Shown here in pieces: positions 22,373 to 29,545 of a DNA stretch of 29,773 bases (positions within the stretch are counted from its first letter, which is position 1; each line of letters opens with the position of its first letter). Both the position numbers and the translations under genes were made by a program. Location of the stretch: NCBI GenBank assembly GCA_964410625.1, contig CAYPHY010000054.1, positions 1 to 29,773 on the forward strand, written 5' to 3'. Below the pieces are notes generated by a model, which worked only from the letters and a program-made list of their open reading frames with translations, had not been told where the DNA came from and did not search any database. The stretch comes from CAYPHY01 sp964410625 (GTDB taxonomy: Bacteria; Chloroflexota; Anaerolineae; Promineifilales; Promineifilaceae).

Positions 22373-23022
22373 AGATTATCTTTCAGATGGTGCTGGATGG
22401 CATAGGCGGCCGCCTCTGCCCGGTTAGAGACGCCCAATTTGGAAAGAACACTGCTGACATAGTTGCGGACGGTCCCTTCGCTGAGGAAAAGCGCGGCGCC
22501 GATCTCGCGGTTGGTTTTACCTTCGGCAATCAGCGCCAGGACTTGTTTCTCTTGCGCGGTTAGTTCGTCGAAGGCGGTGGCCTCTTCTTTTTTGATCGCC
22601 CGTCGCATCTCCTGGAAGACGCGCTGGGTCAGTGATGGGTCGAGCATCGCCTCGCCGCGTCCGGCCGCTTCCACCGCGCGGATCACATCCTGGCTGCCGA
22701 CCTGCTTCAGCACATAACCCACGGCCCCGGCGCGAATGGCGGCAAAGAGCATCTCATCTTCGGCATAAGAGGTGAGCATGATCACCTTCGTCTGTGGCAA
22801 TTTTTCCATGATCGCTTCTGTCGCTGCCACACCGTTGCCGCCCGCCAACCGGATATCCATCAATACCACATCCGGCTGGTACTCCGTCGCTTTTTCCACC
22901 GCCTCGTTTTCGCTGGCCGCTTCAGCCACCACATCAAACCCCGGTTGACGCGCCAACAGGCTCTTCAAACCCAGGCGCACTACTTCGTGATCGTCTACCA
23001 AGAGAATCCGCAATTTACCCAT
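22369..23022 (-). CDS. NarL/FixJ-family response regulator
   Basis: The 217-residue transcription factor has an N-terminal receiver domain: acidic pair DD (9-10 in RILLVDDHEVVRLG), the phosphorylated aspartate in VVLMDIRLAGG (about residue 54), and the conserved lysine in GYVLKQVGSQD (about 104). The C-terminal LuxR-type helix-turn-helix is EKQVLALIAEGKTNREIGAA (about 152-171) followed by LSEGTVRNYVSSVLSKLGVSNRAEAAAYA. A TTG at 23058 could extend the frame by 12 residues, but ATG 23022 matches the usual start of the receiver domain. AGAGG sits very close to it. Its partner kinase overlaps its stop codon. Targets may include its own gene or the divergent copper oxidase. Confidence 0.92.
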   Translation of the reverse strand: MGKLRILLVDDHEVVRLGLKSLLARQPGFDVVAEAASENEAVEKATEYQPDVVLMDIRLAGGNGVAATEAIMEKLPQTKVIMLTSYAEDEMLFAAIRAGAVGYVLKQVGSQDVIRAVEAAGRGEAMLDPSLTQRVFQEMRRAIKKEEATAFDELTAQEKQVLALIAEGKTNREIGAALFLSEGTVRNYVSSVLSKLGVSNRAEAAAYAIQHHLKDNL

Positions 23023-23073
23023 ACCTCTAGTATATCCTGTTTTGCTTTGTCCCTCCAAAAAACATCATCAAAC

Positions 23074-23085
23074 TGACATTTGTCA
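23074..23085. promoter_or_regulatory. operator-like 12-bp palindrome
   Basis: TGACATTTGTCA is an inverted repeat of TGACA about a central TT, 52 bases from the response-regulator start. NarL-type regulators bind inverted repeats of about this size, so autoregulation is plausible but unproved. Confidence 0.3.
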
Positions 23086-23194
23086 TCAATCACTTGTGTG
23101 CTATGTCACTGTCTGATTGAGACGGCCGTTATTACAATCTCACCGACTAATATCAAATTTTATATAAGCACACTGTTTCAGAAGTAACACAACT

Positions 23195-23300
23195 GTCATT
23201 CCGATGACACCATTCCGAGCGGAGTCTTCGGAGCGAGGAATCCCCAGCAGTTCACTGGTCAACGCAACCGCCAGGGATTCCTCGCTCCGCTCGGAATGAC
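23195..23300. repeat. palindromic element, copy B
   Basis: This is the second copy of the element at 7701-7792. The shared core differs at five positions, all transitions, and all in the region between the arms. Copy B has 14 extra bases near its left end, which look like a partial duplication of the terminus (CATTCCGATGACAC followed by CATTCCGAGC). It ends 44 bases before the multicopper oxidase start. Confidence 0.9.
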
Positions 23301-23343
23301 GGTTAAACCACTTAATTTACGGTGTCATAAGCGAGAATCAATC

Positions 23344-24399
23344 ATGAACCTGATGAAGCAAGAGAATATTTCAAGACGCAATTTTTTGAAAATCGCCGGG
23401 CTGACCGGTGTGGGTGTTGGCATGGTGGCCTGTCGCCCCCAGGCTCAACTGGCTCCGGAGGCCGTTGCCCAAACCGGTGACGACCATGAGATGGAGATGG
23501 CCCCCACGACGGCGGCCGAAGCGGCCGAAGAAATGGACGCGATGCACGAGGCAGGGGTTAAGCTGTTTGTTGACCGCGTCGGCCAGGACCCAGCCTTTTG
23601 GGGAACGCCCCTGGAATATCGCATGGATGGGGAGTATAAGGTCTTTGAAATGACCTGCCAACAGGGGCCATGGGAAGTGGAACCAGGTACTGTCATCCAG
23701 GCCTTCACCTATAACGGCATCGTCCCTGGCCCGGAAATTCGCGTCACCCAGGGGGACAAGGTGCGGATCATCGTCCACAACGAGATGACGCAGAGCACGG
23801 GCGTCCATTGGCACGGCGTATTGCTGCCGAACAATATGGACGGTGTGCCGTTCATCACCCAACCGCCAATTAAACCAGGGGAAAGCTTTACCTATGAATT
23901 TGAAGCGAAGAACCCTGGTTCGCACATGTACCATTCACACCACAACGCGGCCGAACAAACCACCAAGGGAATGCTAGGCGCGTTTATCATCGAGCCAAAA
24001 GACCGCAGCCACGACCCGGAATATGACAGCGACTATACGCTGGTGCTTAACGATTCCGGCACCGGCTTTAGCATCAATGGCAAGAGCTTCCCCTATACCC
24101 AGCCGATTGTCGCCAAATTGGGCGAGAAGATTCGCATCCGTTATATGAATGAAGGGTTGCTGATTCACCCAATGCACTTACACGGACTGGAGCAACTGGT
24201 CTTTGCTAAGGATGGCTGGAATTTGCCGCAACCCTACTATTGCGACACGCTCAACATCGCTCCCGGCGAGCGGTATGATGTGCTGGTGGATTGCCACACG
24301 CCAGGGGTGTGGGCCTTCCACTGTCACGTCCTCAACCATGCCGAAAGCGCACATGGGATGTTTGGAATGGTTACGGCCGTGATTGTCAACGAAGAGTAG
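23344..24399 (+). CDS. two-domain multicopper oxidase (laccase-like), exported
   Basis: The 351-residue protein begins with a twin-arginine signal (SRRNFLKIAGL at 10-20) and a possible lipobox (GMVAC, Cys30), so it is exported folded with its copper. Four copper motifs are present: HWHG (155-158), HSHH (197-200), HPMHLHG (275-281) and HCHVLNH (326-332), with Cys327 as the type 1 copper ligand and Met339 or Met342 as the axial ligand. Only two cupredoxin domains fit in this length, so it should be a two-domain laccase-like oxidase, a type that forms trimers. It would oxidise phenols, metals or similar donors with oxygen. A Met-rich, acidic linker (50-70) follows the signal. The frame from 23296 is rejected because it overlaps the palindromic element. 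Confidence 0.88.
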   Translation: MNLMKQENISRRNFLKIAGLTGVGVGMVACRPQAQLAPEAVAQTGDDHEMEMAPTTAAEAAEEMDAMHEAGVKLFVDRVGQDPAFWGTPLEYRMDGEYKVFEMTCQQGPWEVEPGTVIQAFTYNGIVPGPEIRVTQGDKVRIIVHNEMTQSTGVHWHGVLLPNNMDGVPFITQPPIKPGESFTYEFEAKNPGSHMYHSHHNAAEQTTKGMLGAFIIEPKDRSHDPEYDSDYTLVLNDSGTGFSINGKSFPYTQPIVAKLGEKIRIRYMNEGLLIHPMHLHGLEQLVFAKDGWNLPQPYYCDTLNIAPGERYDVLVDCHTPGVWAFHCHVLNHAESAHGMFGMVTAVIVNEE

Positions 24400-24419
24400 A
24401 CGGCCGTTCTTCACCAAAA

Positions 24420-24509
24420 AAACACGGATAACACGGATGTTACGGATTGACACGGATTTCCAGAAATAAAAATCCGTTTTGATCCGCAAAATCCGTGTCA
24501 TCCGTGTTT
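24420..24509. repeat. hairpin repeat built from AACACGGAT/ATCCGTGTT units
   Basis: AAACACGGAT (24420-24429) pairs with ATCCGTGTTT (24500-24509), and the next AACACGGAT (24430-24438) can pair with ATCCGTGT (24491-24498). More ACGGAT/ATCCG copies lie inside. It sits between two convergent genes and probably ends both transcripts, though it has no T-run. Confidence 0.8.
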
Positions 24510-24520
24510 CGTTTTCCGTT

Positions 24521-25282
24521 CTAGCGATAAAGTCCCTGCGGATCGAGTTGTTCGCGGATGATGGCTAGTTCGGCCGCTTCCGGCGGGTCCATCTGGCGCA
24601 GATCGGGGGAGACACGCAACGGCCAGCCGACCGCTTCCTGGATGCTCTCGGCCGTTTCCCCTGGAGCCAGCTCAATCAACGTCATCTCGTGGTCGGGGTT
24701 GTCGAAGTCAAAGATGGCGCGATTGGTGATCACCTTGTCCGGGCCACGTCCGGGGAGGCGTAAACGCGCCCTGGCGTCGCCACCATCGAGATGGCCGGGG
24801 CTGGTCAGAAAGTCAATTTTCTCCACAAAAGCACGGCGAGAGAGTCGCATGATCATGTGAATCTTACCGGCGTTGATCGCAATCTCGCACGCACCGCCGG
24901 AACCGGGGAGGCGGGTCTTGGGGTTGGCATACTCGCCGATCACCGTCGTATTCAGATTGCCAAAGCGATCAATTTGCGCCCCGCCCAACAAGGCCACATC
25001 CACCAGCCCACCTTGCAGGTAATAACTGAAGAGATCAACCATGCTGACCACAGAAGTCGCACCACTAACCAGCGTCGGGTCGCCGATGGAAAGGGGGAGG
25101 CGGGCAGGCTGTGCGCCAAAGACGCCACTTTCATAGACAAGTTCCAGGTCAGGGGAGTGGCTGCGCCGCGCCAGATTACAGGCGATGTTGGGCAAGCCAA
25201 CACCGACAAAAACAACACGATTGCCCCGCAAAGCCCGCGAGGCGGCAATGATCATCAGTTCGGAAGGGGTGGGAGAAGTCAT
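24521..25282 (-). CDS. family I CoA-transferase, beta subunit (glutaconate CoA-transferase B-like)
   Basis: The 253-residue protein matches the beta subunit of heterodimeric family I CoA-transferases. The opening block RVVFVGVGLPNIACNLARR (22-40) and the catalytic motif VYESGVFG, with Glu51 as the predicted covalent CoA carrier, are in place; in the known glutaconate enzyme this residue is Glu54. GSGGACEIA (about 127-135) and the ending region are also typical. The alpha subunit normally sits directly upstream; here none is adjacent, and the only candidate is at 2563-3486 on the other strand. No Shine-Dalgarno sequence precedes the ATG, because the spacer is replaced by a heptamer hairpin. 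Substrate is unknown; the presence of Glu51 argues against the IpdB-type enzymes that lack it. Confidence 0.88.
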   Translation of the reverse strand: MTSPTPSELMIIAASRALRGNRVVFVGVGLPNIACNLARRSHSPDLELVYESGVFGAQPARLPLSIGDPTLVSGATSVVSMVDLFSYYLQGGLVDVALLGGAQIDRFGNLNTTVIGEYANPKTRLPGSGGACEIAINAGKIHMIMRLSRRAFVEKIDFLTSPGHLDGGDARARLRLPGRGPDKVITNRAIFDFDNPDHEMTLIELAPGETAESIQEAVGWPLRVSPDLRQMDPPEAAELAIIREQLDPQGLYR

Positions 25283-25294
25283 GGGAATGGGGAA

Positions 25295-25365
25295 GAGACT
25301 GGAGATTAGAGATTGGAGACTGGAGATCTTAATTGTCTAATCTCTAATCTCCAATCTCTAGTCTC
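25295..25365. repeat. perfect 14-bp hairpin built from GGAGATTAGAGATT heptamers
   Basis: The arms 25301-25314 and 25339-25352 are exact reverse complements and consist of GAGATTA/GAGATTG heptamers. Copies continue to 25365. The same heptamer family is found at 9921-9940 and, as coding sequence, at 28122-28155. Confidence 0.85.
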
Positions 25366-26515
25366 AGTTTAATTGAGTCAGTACCCAGTTATCGAGAAAC
25401 CAGCCGTTGTTGGCTGTCTCGAAGCGGTTGCGGAAGGAGCCGCCAACGCGGACAGCCCCGGCCTGGGTAACGGTGAAGTCATAAGTCAGTGTGTTCTTCT
25501 GGCCGATGTTGACCGTTTGCCAGCCTGTGCCGCCGTTGTTGTGGATGATCCGCGCTTCGGCCGCCAGCGGGTCTGTGGCAAAGACCTTGTTTGTGCCACC
25601 CTGATACTCAGCCACAATGTCGGGGAAGAAGCTGATCGACAGGCGATAGGTCCCCGGCTGCAAGTGGACGTCGGTGAACAAGCTGACGTTGGTCGGCGCA
25701 CCACCCTTGAATACCTTCACCGTCTTGAAGCCGTCGAAGATAAACAAGGGATGTTCGCTGGGTGGCAGCGCGGCCGTTGAAACCACGCGCACCTCCGGCC
25801 GGTTAAACACGCCGCCCGAACCTGGCTCCAGCGTATTCGGCCCCTCATCCACTGCCAGTTGCCAGCCATCCGGCACTTGCAGCTCATTGTAGAGATAGAA
25901 GTACCAATCCCCTTCAAACGAGCCATTGGGCAAGAGGTTGGTCGCGGCCGCCGGAGGGGGCGGAACAGCAGTGGGGGCAACGGCCGTCGCTCCCGGTTGG
26001 GGGATCGGCGTCGCCTGGGGCGCGGCCGGCGCATCAGCGACTTCCGTCGGGATGGTCCCGCCGGGGATCAACAGCTCCTGACCAACGACGATAAATCCAA
26101 CATTGACCAGTTGATTAGCATCGCGGATCGCCGCTACCGTTGTGCCATAACGAATGGATAAGCGATAAAGATTATCGCCGGGTTGGACGACGTGGATCAC
26201 GCCCCCTGTGGTGGGCGTTGCCGCCGGTGGGACGGCCGTCGCTGCCGGGCTGGTAGCGACTGGCGCAGACGGCGTCGCGATTGGCCCATCCACGCCAGGA
26301 ATGACCAACTGCTGTCCGGTAAAGATCAAGTTTACATTTTCCAAACTGTTGGCTTCTTGAAGCTCCCGGACGGTAACACCAAAACGGACGGCAATCGCCG
26401 ACAGTGTATCACCGGATTGGACAATATAGGTCGTATCGGCCGCTACCAGTCCCACTCGGAATAAGCCAACCAATAAAAGTAACGCTAATACAACAAATCT
26501 GGTACTTGCTTTCAT
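25364..26515 (-). CDS. secreted double-LysM protein with a C-terminal CBM-like domain
   Basis: The 383-residue protein has a signal peptide (about 1-26). Two LysM domains follow: YIVQSGDTLSAIAVRFGVTV at 30-49, running to about 72, and IHVVQPGDNLYRLSIRYGTTV at about 107-127, running to about 152. LysM binds peptidoglycan or chitin-type glycans. A Pro/Ala/Thr-rich linker (about 160-193) leads to a ~185-residue domain starting LLPNGSFEGDWYFY and ending FLDNWVLTQLN, a layout typical of carbohydrate-binding jelly-roll modules; the exact family is not clear. It is probably a cell-wall or matrix-binding protein without visible catalytic domain. GAGGG lies 4 bases before the ATG. Confidence 0.87.
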   Translation of the reverse strand: MKASTRFVVLALLLLVGLFRVGLVAADTTYIVQSGDTLSAIAVRFGVTVRELQEANSLENVNLIFTGQQLVIPGVDGPIATPSAPVATSPAATAVPPAATPTTGGVIHVVQPGDNLYRLSIRYGTTVAAIRDANQLVNVGFIVVGQELLIPGGTIPTEVADAPAAPQATPIPQPGATAVAPTAVPPPPAAATNLLPNGSFEGDWYFYLYNELQVPDGWQLAVDEGPNTLEPGSGGVFNRPEVRVVSTAALPPSEHPLFIFDGFKTVKVFKGGAPTNVSLFTDVHLQPGTYRLSISFFPDIVAEYQGGTNKVFATDPLAAEARIIHNNGGTGWQTVNIGQKNTLTYDFTVTQAGAVRVGGSFRNRFETANNGWFLDNWVLTQLN

Positions 26516-26639
26516 ACACCCTCGTAAACTCTAGTTGTGATAAGTTTGCTTAATGGTATCAGAAACGTACGAAGAGGGATAGAGACAATCAACTTCACTC
26601 ACCCACCACTATAATCTATATCTTCTAAACCTGCTCCAT

Positions 26640-27533
26640 TTAGAACTCGGCCGCTGCCGGAATAATCTCCTTCCCAAACACCTCTAACGGCGTGATGTCA
26701 TGAACGTTGGGCATATTGAAGATGGCATGTTGGATACCTAGCCCGGCCAGCGACCGGCAATGGGCAATCACGTCGGCCGCCGACATTTGCCCAGACGCGA
26801 TATGAACTGTGTCCAGCGTGGTGCGTTCGATCTCCTCAAACGGCCGTCCCACTTGCTCACAATGCTGCCGCAACACATTCAACTTGTGGGCAATGACAAC
26901 ATTCCCGGAGCGGGCAAAGAGATTACAGGCGTCGCCATATTGGGCGATTAACCGCAATGTCTTTTGCTCACCCATGCCACCGATCAGGATCGGGGGATGT
27001 GGCCGGCTCAGCGGTAGTGGGCTGCATAATGGCTCAGCTAACTGGAAATGTTTGCCATGAAACGGCCGCACCTCATCACGCTCAGCAGCCAACCACATAT
27101 GATGGGCTAATTGCAGCGTCTCCTCCAATCTTTCAAATCTTTCTTTCAGAGGAGGAAAAGGAAACCCTAACCCTTCCGCCTCTCGCTCAAACCAGCCTGC
27201 GCCCACGCCAAAATAGGCACGGCCGCCGGAAAGCACATCCAAATTCGTGACTGACTTAATGAGAAAGCCCGGATAACGGTAATTCACACCTGTCACCAGC
27301 GTTCCCAGCTTCGCTCGTTGGGTCAGGGCAGCGATATAGGATAAGGCACTATAGCCCTCCAACATCGGTTCTTCAGCCTCGCCAACGCCAGGAATCTGGA
27401 AAAAGTGGTCCATAACCCAGATGCTGTAAAAGCCAGCCTCATCGGCCGTCTGCACAATCTCTTTCAACTTTGCCGCCAGTTCGGCCGCGCCCCCAGGCCA
27501 GGTGAATCTAGGAATTTGTAGTCCGATTTTCAC
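26640..27533 (-). CDS. LLM-class F420-dependent oxidoreductase
   Basis: The 297-residue protein belongs to the luciferase-like monooxygenase superfamily, of the branch annotated as probable F420-dependent oxidoreductases. It shows the opening KIGLQIPRFTWPGG strand, the WVMDHFFQIPG loop (about 42-52), LSGGRAYFGVGAGWFEREAEG (about 109-129), and HPPILIGGMGEQKTLRLIAQYGDACN near 180-205, which are standard flavin/F420 contact regions. It transfers hydride between F420 (or FMN) and an unknown organic substrate. Chloroflexota are known to make F420. The start is taken as GTG 27533 because AAGGAG lies 7 bases upstream and residue 2 begins the conserved strand; a frame from 27611 adds an unrelated 26-residue tail. 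Confidence 0.88.
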   Translation of the reverse strand: MKIGLQIPRFTWPGGAAELAAKLKEIVQTADEAGFYSIWVMDHFFQIPGVGEAEEPMLEGYSALSYIAALTQRAKLGTLVTGVNYRYPGFLIKSVTNLDVLSGGRAYFGVGAGWFEREAEGLGFPFPPLKERFERLEETLQLAHHMWLAAERDEVRPFHGKHFQLAEPLCSPLPLSRPHPPILIGGMGEQKTLRLIAQYGDACNLFARSGNVVIAHKLNVLRQHCEQVGRPFEEIERTTLDTVHIASGQMSAADVIAHCRSLAGLGIQHAIFNMPNVHDITPLEVFGKEIIPAAAEF

Positions 27534-27628
27534 AAACGTTCTCCTTTTGTCGCTTACAGATGTTATGTTGGTATGGTGACAAGCGTCCTCCAACTTGCCA
27601 CCGCTGATCATAACCGGAAAAAATAGCT

Positions 27629-27657
27629 TTGTCGCCCCTCTTTTGGTCAGGTATACT
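27629..27657 (+). promoter_or_regulatory. candidate promoter for the SGNH gene
   Basis: TTGTCG (27629-27634), a 17-base spacer and TATACT (27652-27657) form a fair promoter. Transcription would begin near 27664, only about six bases before the GTG start chosen for the next gene. Confidence 0.5.
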
Positions 27658-27669
27658 GATCACATTATC

Positions 27670-28920
27670 GTGGAAAATTCGACTCCCCTGGCTCCCTCTG
27701 ATCGTGATAGGAAACAACCAGCGGCTGATTGGCCTTCTCTGGCACGAATCGGGCTGAAAACGCTCTTGTTTCTTGTGGTCTTTAATCTGCTTTTTGTTGC
27801 CTTGCGGCCGTTGCCCCACCTCGGCCGCCTCTCGCTCTATAACACCCTGCTCCCCGGTCGTCTGCGCCTGCCTTATGGGGAAAACCCGGCGGCCGACTAT
27901 AACCTGACGCTCAACAACCTCCCCGCCATGTTCGCCAGCCACGCTATTTCTCGGCCGAAAGCGGCCGACGAGTTTCGCATTGTGCTCATCGGTGATTCGG
28001 CTGTGTGGGGCTGGCTGCTGGAGAATGAGCAGACGTTGGCGGGACAGTTTAGTAAGCAGAGGAGCGGAGGAGCGGAGGAGCAGGGGAGCAGGGGGACAGA
28101 GGAGCAGAAGGATAAAGGAGAATCTCCCAATCTCCAATCTCCAATCTCTAATCTCAAAGTCTATAACCTCGGCTATCCCGTGCTTTCCCTGACAAAAGAC
28201 CTGTTGTTATTAGAACAGTCGCTGGCCTATGAACCAGACCTGATTATCTGGCCGGTGACGCTGCAATCTTTTGCGCGTGAACGGCAACTGGACCATCCTT
28301 TGTTGCAAAACAATCCGGCGACCGTGCGCGACCTGATTGCCCATTACCATCTCGACCTCGACCCCAACGATCCGCGCTTTGTCAAACCAGCGTTTTGGCA
28401 AAGTACCATCATTGGCCAACGCCGCGCCCTGGCCGACTTGCTGCGCTTACAGCTATATGGCTTTTCCTGGGTGGCCACCGGCATTGACCAGGACATCCCG
28501 ACCGACTATCCCCCTCGCCAATCCGACTTTGACGAAGATGTTAGCTGGTTAGATTATGAGCAGCCCATAACTTTAACGGCCGATCAGCTCACGTTCGACG
28601 TGTTGGCCGCCGGAATTGCTGCGGCTGGTGATGTGCCCCTGTGGGTGATCAACGAGCCGATGTATATCAGCGACGGCCGCAACAGCGACCTGCGCTACAA
28701 CGCCTTCTACCCACGCTGGGCCTATGATCAATACCGCATCCTGTTGGCGGAAATGGCGACGGCCGAGGGCTGGAACTATCTCGACCTGTGGGATGCTATT
28801 CCTCCCACTGAATTCACCGACACACCGGTGCATCTAACGGCCGAGGGCAACCGCCAATTAGCCGTGATCATCTGTGGGGTCGTCCTCCCGGATTGCCCTC
28901 AACGAACGCCCAATCAATAA
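27670..28920 (+). CDS. membrane-anchored SGNH/DltD-like acyl-modification protein
   Basis: The predicted 416-residue protein has one membrane helix (about 28-48) and a large SGNH-hydrolase-like domain. RIVLIGDSAVWGW (about 100-112) supplies the GDS nucleophile block and the C-terminal TDTPVHLTAEGN the Asp-x-x-His pair. YNLGYPVLSLTKDLLLL and YEPDLIIWPVTLQSF are characteristic of a family found in cell-surface acylation loci with MBOAT acyltransferases and acyl carrier proteins, similar in concept to DltD. It probably transfers or removes acyl groups on a surface polymer. Residues 130-163 are encoded by intergenic-type short repeats and look like a low-complexity insertion. The start is uncertain: GTG 27670 has no ribosome binding site but lies just after a promoter-like sequence; a frame from 27595 is possible. 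Confidence 0.75.
   Translation: MENSTPLAPSDRDRKQPAADWPSLARIGLKTLLFLVVFNLLFVALRPLPHLGRLSLYNTLLPGRLRLPYGENPAADYNLTLNNLPAMFASHAISRPKAADEFRIVLIGDSAVWGWLLENEQTLAGQFSKQRSGGAEEQGSRGTEEQKDKGESPNLQSPISNLKVYNLGYPVLSLTKDLLLLEQSLAYEPDLIIWPVTLQSFARERQLDHPLLQNNPATVRDLIAHYHLDLDPNDPRFVKPAFWQSTIIGQRRALADLLRLQLYGFSWVATGIDQDIPTDYPPRQSDFDEDVSWLDYEQPITLTADQLTFDVLAAGIAAAGDVPLWVINEPMYISDGRNSDLRYNAFYPRWAYDQYRILLAEMATAEGWNYLDLWDAIPPTEFTDTPVHLTAEGNRQLAVIICGVVLPDCPQRTPNQ
28057..28155 (+). repeat. intergenic-type heptamer repeat inside the SGNH coding frame
   Basis: GGAGCGGAGGAGCGGAGGAG-type repeats (28059-28110) are followed by about four CAATCTC heptamers (28127-28155). The same units form hairpins between genes elsewhere in the window. 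Here the 99 bases (33 codons) keep the reading frame and encode a Gly/Glu/Gln/Ser-rich loop. Confidence 0.85.
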
Positions 28921-28948
28921 AAGGGGATTAGGTTAATCGCTATTGTGG

Positions 28949-29527
28949 CTACGATCTGCCTGCTGTCGGGCCAAGAATTTCATCAACGGCAAACTCAACA
29001 CCAGGAAAGGCGAGCGGCACAGCCTTATCGCCGGGAAACAGCCGTCTCATGACCCGATACCCGGCGGCCGTTGGTTCGCGATATACTTCAATCTCGCGTC
29101 CAGCTAAATTAACCAGCCACACTTCCTCAATCCCTGCGCGAGCATAAAGTGGAACCTTTACGGTGCGATCATAATTCAGCGAGGTGTCAGCCACTTCAAC
29201 AACCAGCAAAATATCCTCTGGTTCCGCAAGCCCGATTGCATAGTCATCCATTCGTGGCCGCCAAAGAGCCACATCGGGTTCAGGGCGCGACCGCTTATCC
29301 AGATGAATGGGATTTTGGACGCTAACAATAGCCTCTTCACCAAGCTGGCGACTGAACAACCTGGTAAACACATTGACACATAAAACGTGTGGCACGTTGA
29401 TCGGACTCATCTCAATGATCTCTCCGTTGATTAATTCAACGCGATCCTCCTCGGTCAACACCCCAGAGGTGATCATTTGCTCATACTCATCAGTTGTGAA
29501 AAGGTGATGCGCGATTTGTGCGTCCAT
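28949..29527 (-). CDS. Uma2-family (DUF820) PD-(D/E)XK nuclease-like protein
   Basis: The 192-residue protein is a Uma2-family member, a restriction-fold group expanded in Chloroflexota and Cyanobacteria. Landmarks are RVELINGEIIEMSP (29-42, Glu31), His47, RPEPDVALWRP (81-91, Asp85), and LLVVEVADTSLNYDRTVK (107-124, Glu111 and Lys124), followed by YARAGIEEVWLVN. The catalytic residues are all present, so it could cut nucleic acid, but no biological role is established for the family. The ATG at 29527 is preferred; a start at 29572 would overlap the divergent acyl carrier gene. No Shine-Dalgarno sequence is seen. It is convergent with the SGNH gene, 28 bases apart. Confidence 0.88.
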   Translation of the reverse strand: MDAQIAHHLFTTDEYEQMITSGVLTEEDRVELINGEIIEMSPINVPHVLCVNVFTRLFSRQLGEEAIVSVQNPIHLDKRSRPEPDVALWRPRMDDYAIGLAEPEDILLVVEVADTSLNYDRTVKVPLYARAGIEEVWLVNLAGREIEVYREPTAAGYRVMRRLFPGDKAVPLAFPGVEFAVDEILGPTAGRS

Positions 29528-29532
29528 GAGGT

Positions 29533-29538
29533 TATAAT
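29533..29538 (+). promoter_or_regulatory. TATAAT box between divergent starts
   Basis: A perfect TATAAT lies 7 bases before the acyl carrier protein ATG, so its transcript would be leaderless. No good -35 box is found at 16-18 bases. The whole space between this ATG and the divergent Uma2 ATG is only 18 bases. Confidence 0.45.
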
Positions 29539-29545
29539 AGCAAAC

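Larger units (their letters stand above)
23023..23343. other. divergent intergenic region between response regulator and multicopper oxidase
   Basis: The 321 bases hold the small palindrome TGACATTTGTCA (23074-23085), an AT-rich segment (about 23130-23170) and the palindromic element copy B (23195-23300) close to the oxidase start. I found no convincing -35/-10 pair and no gene. Confidence 0.5.
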
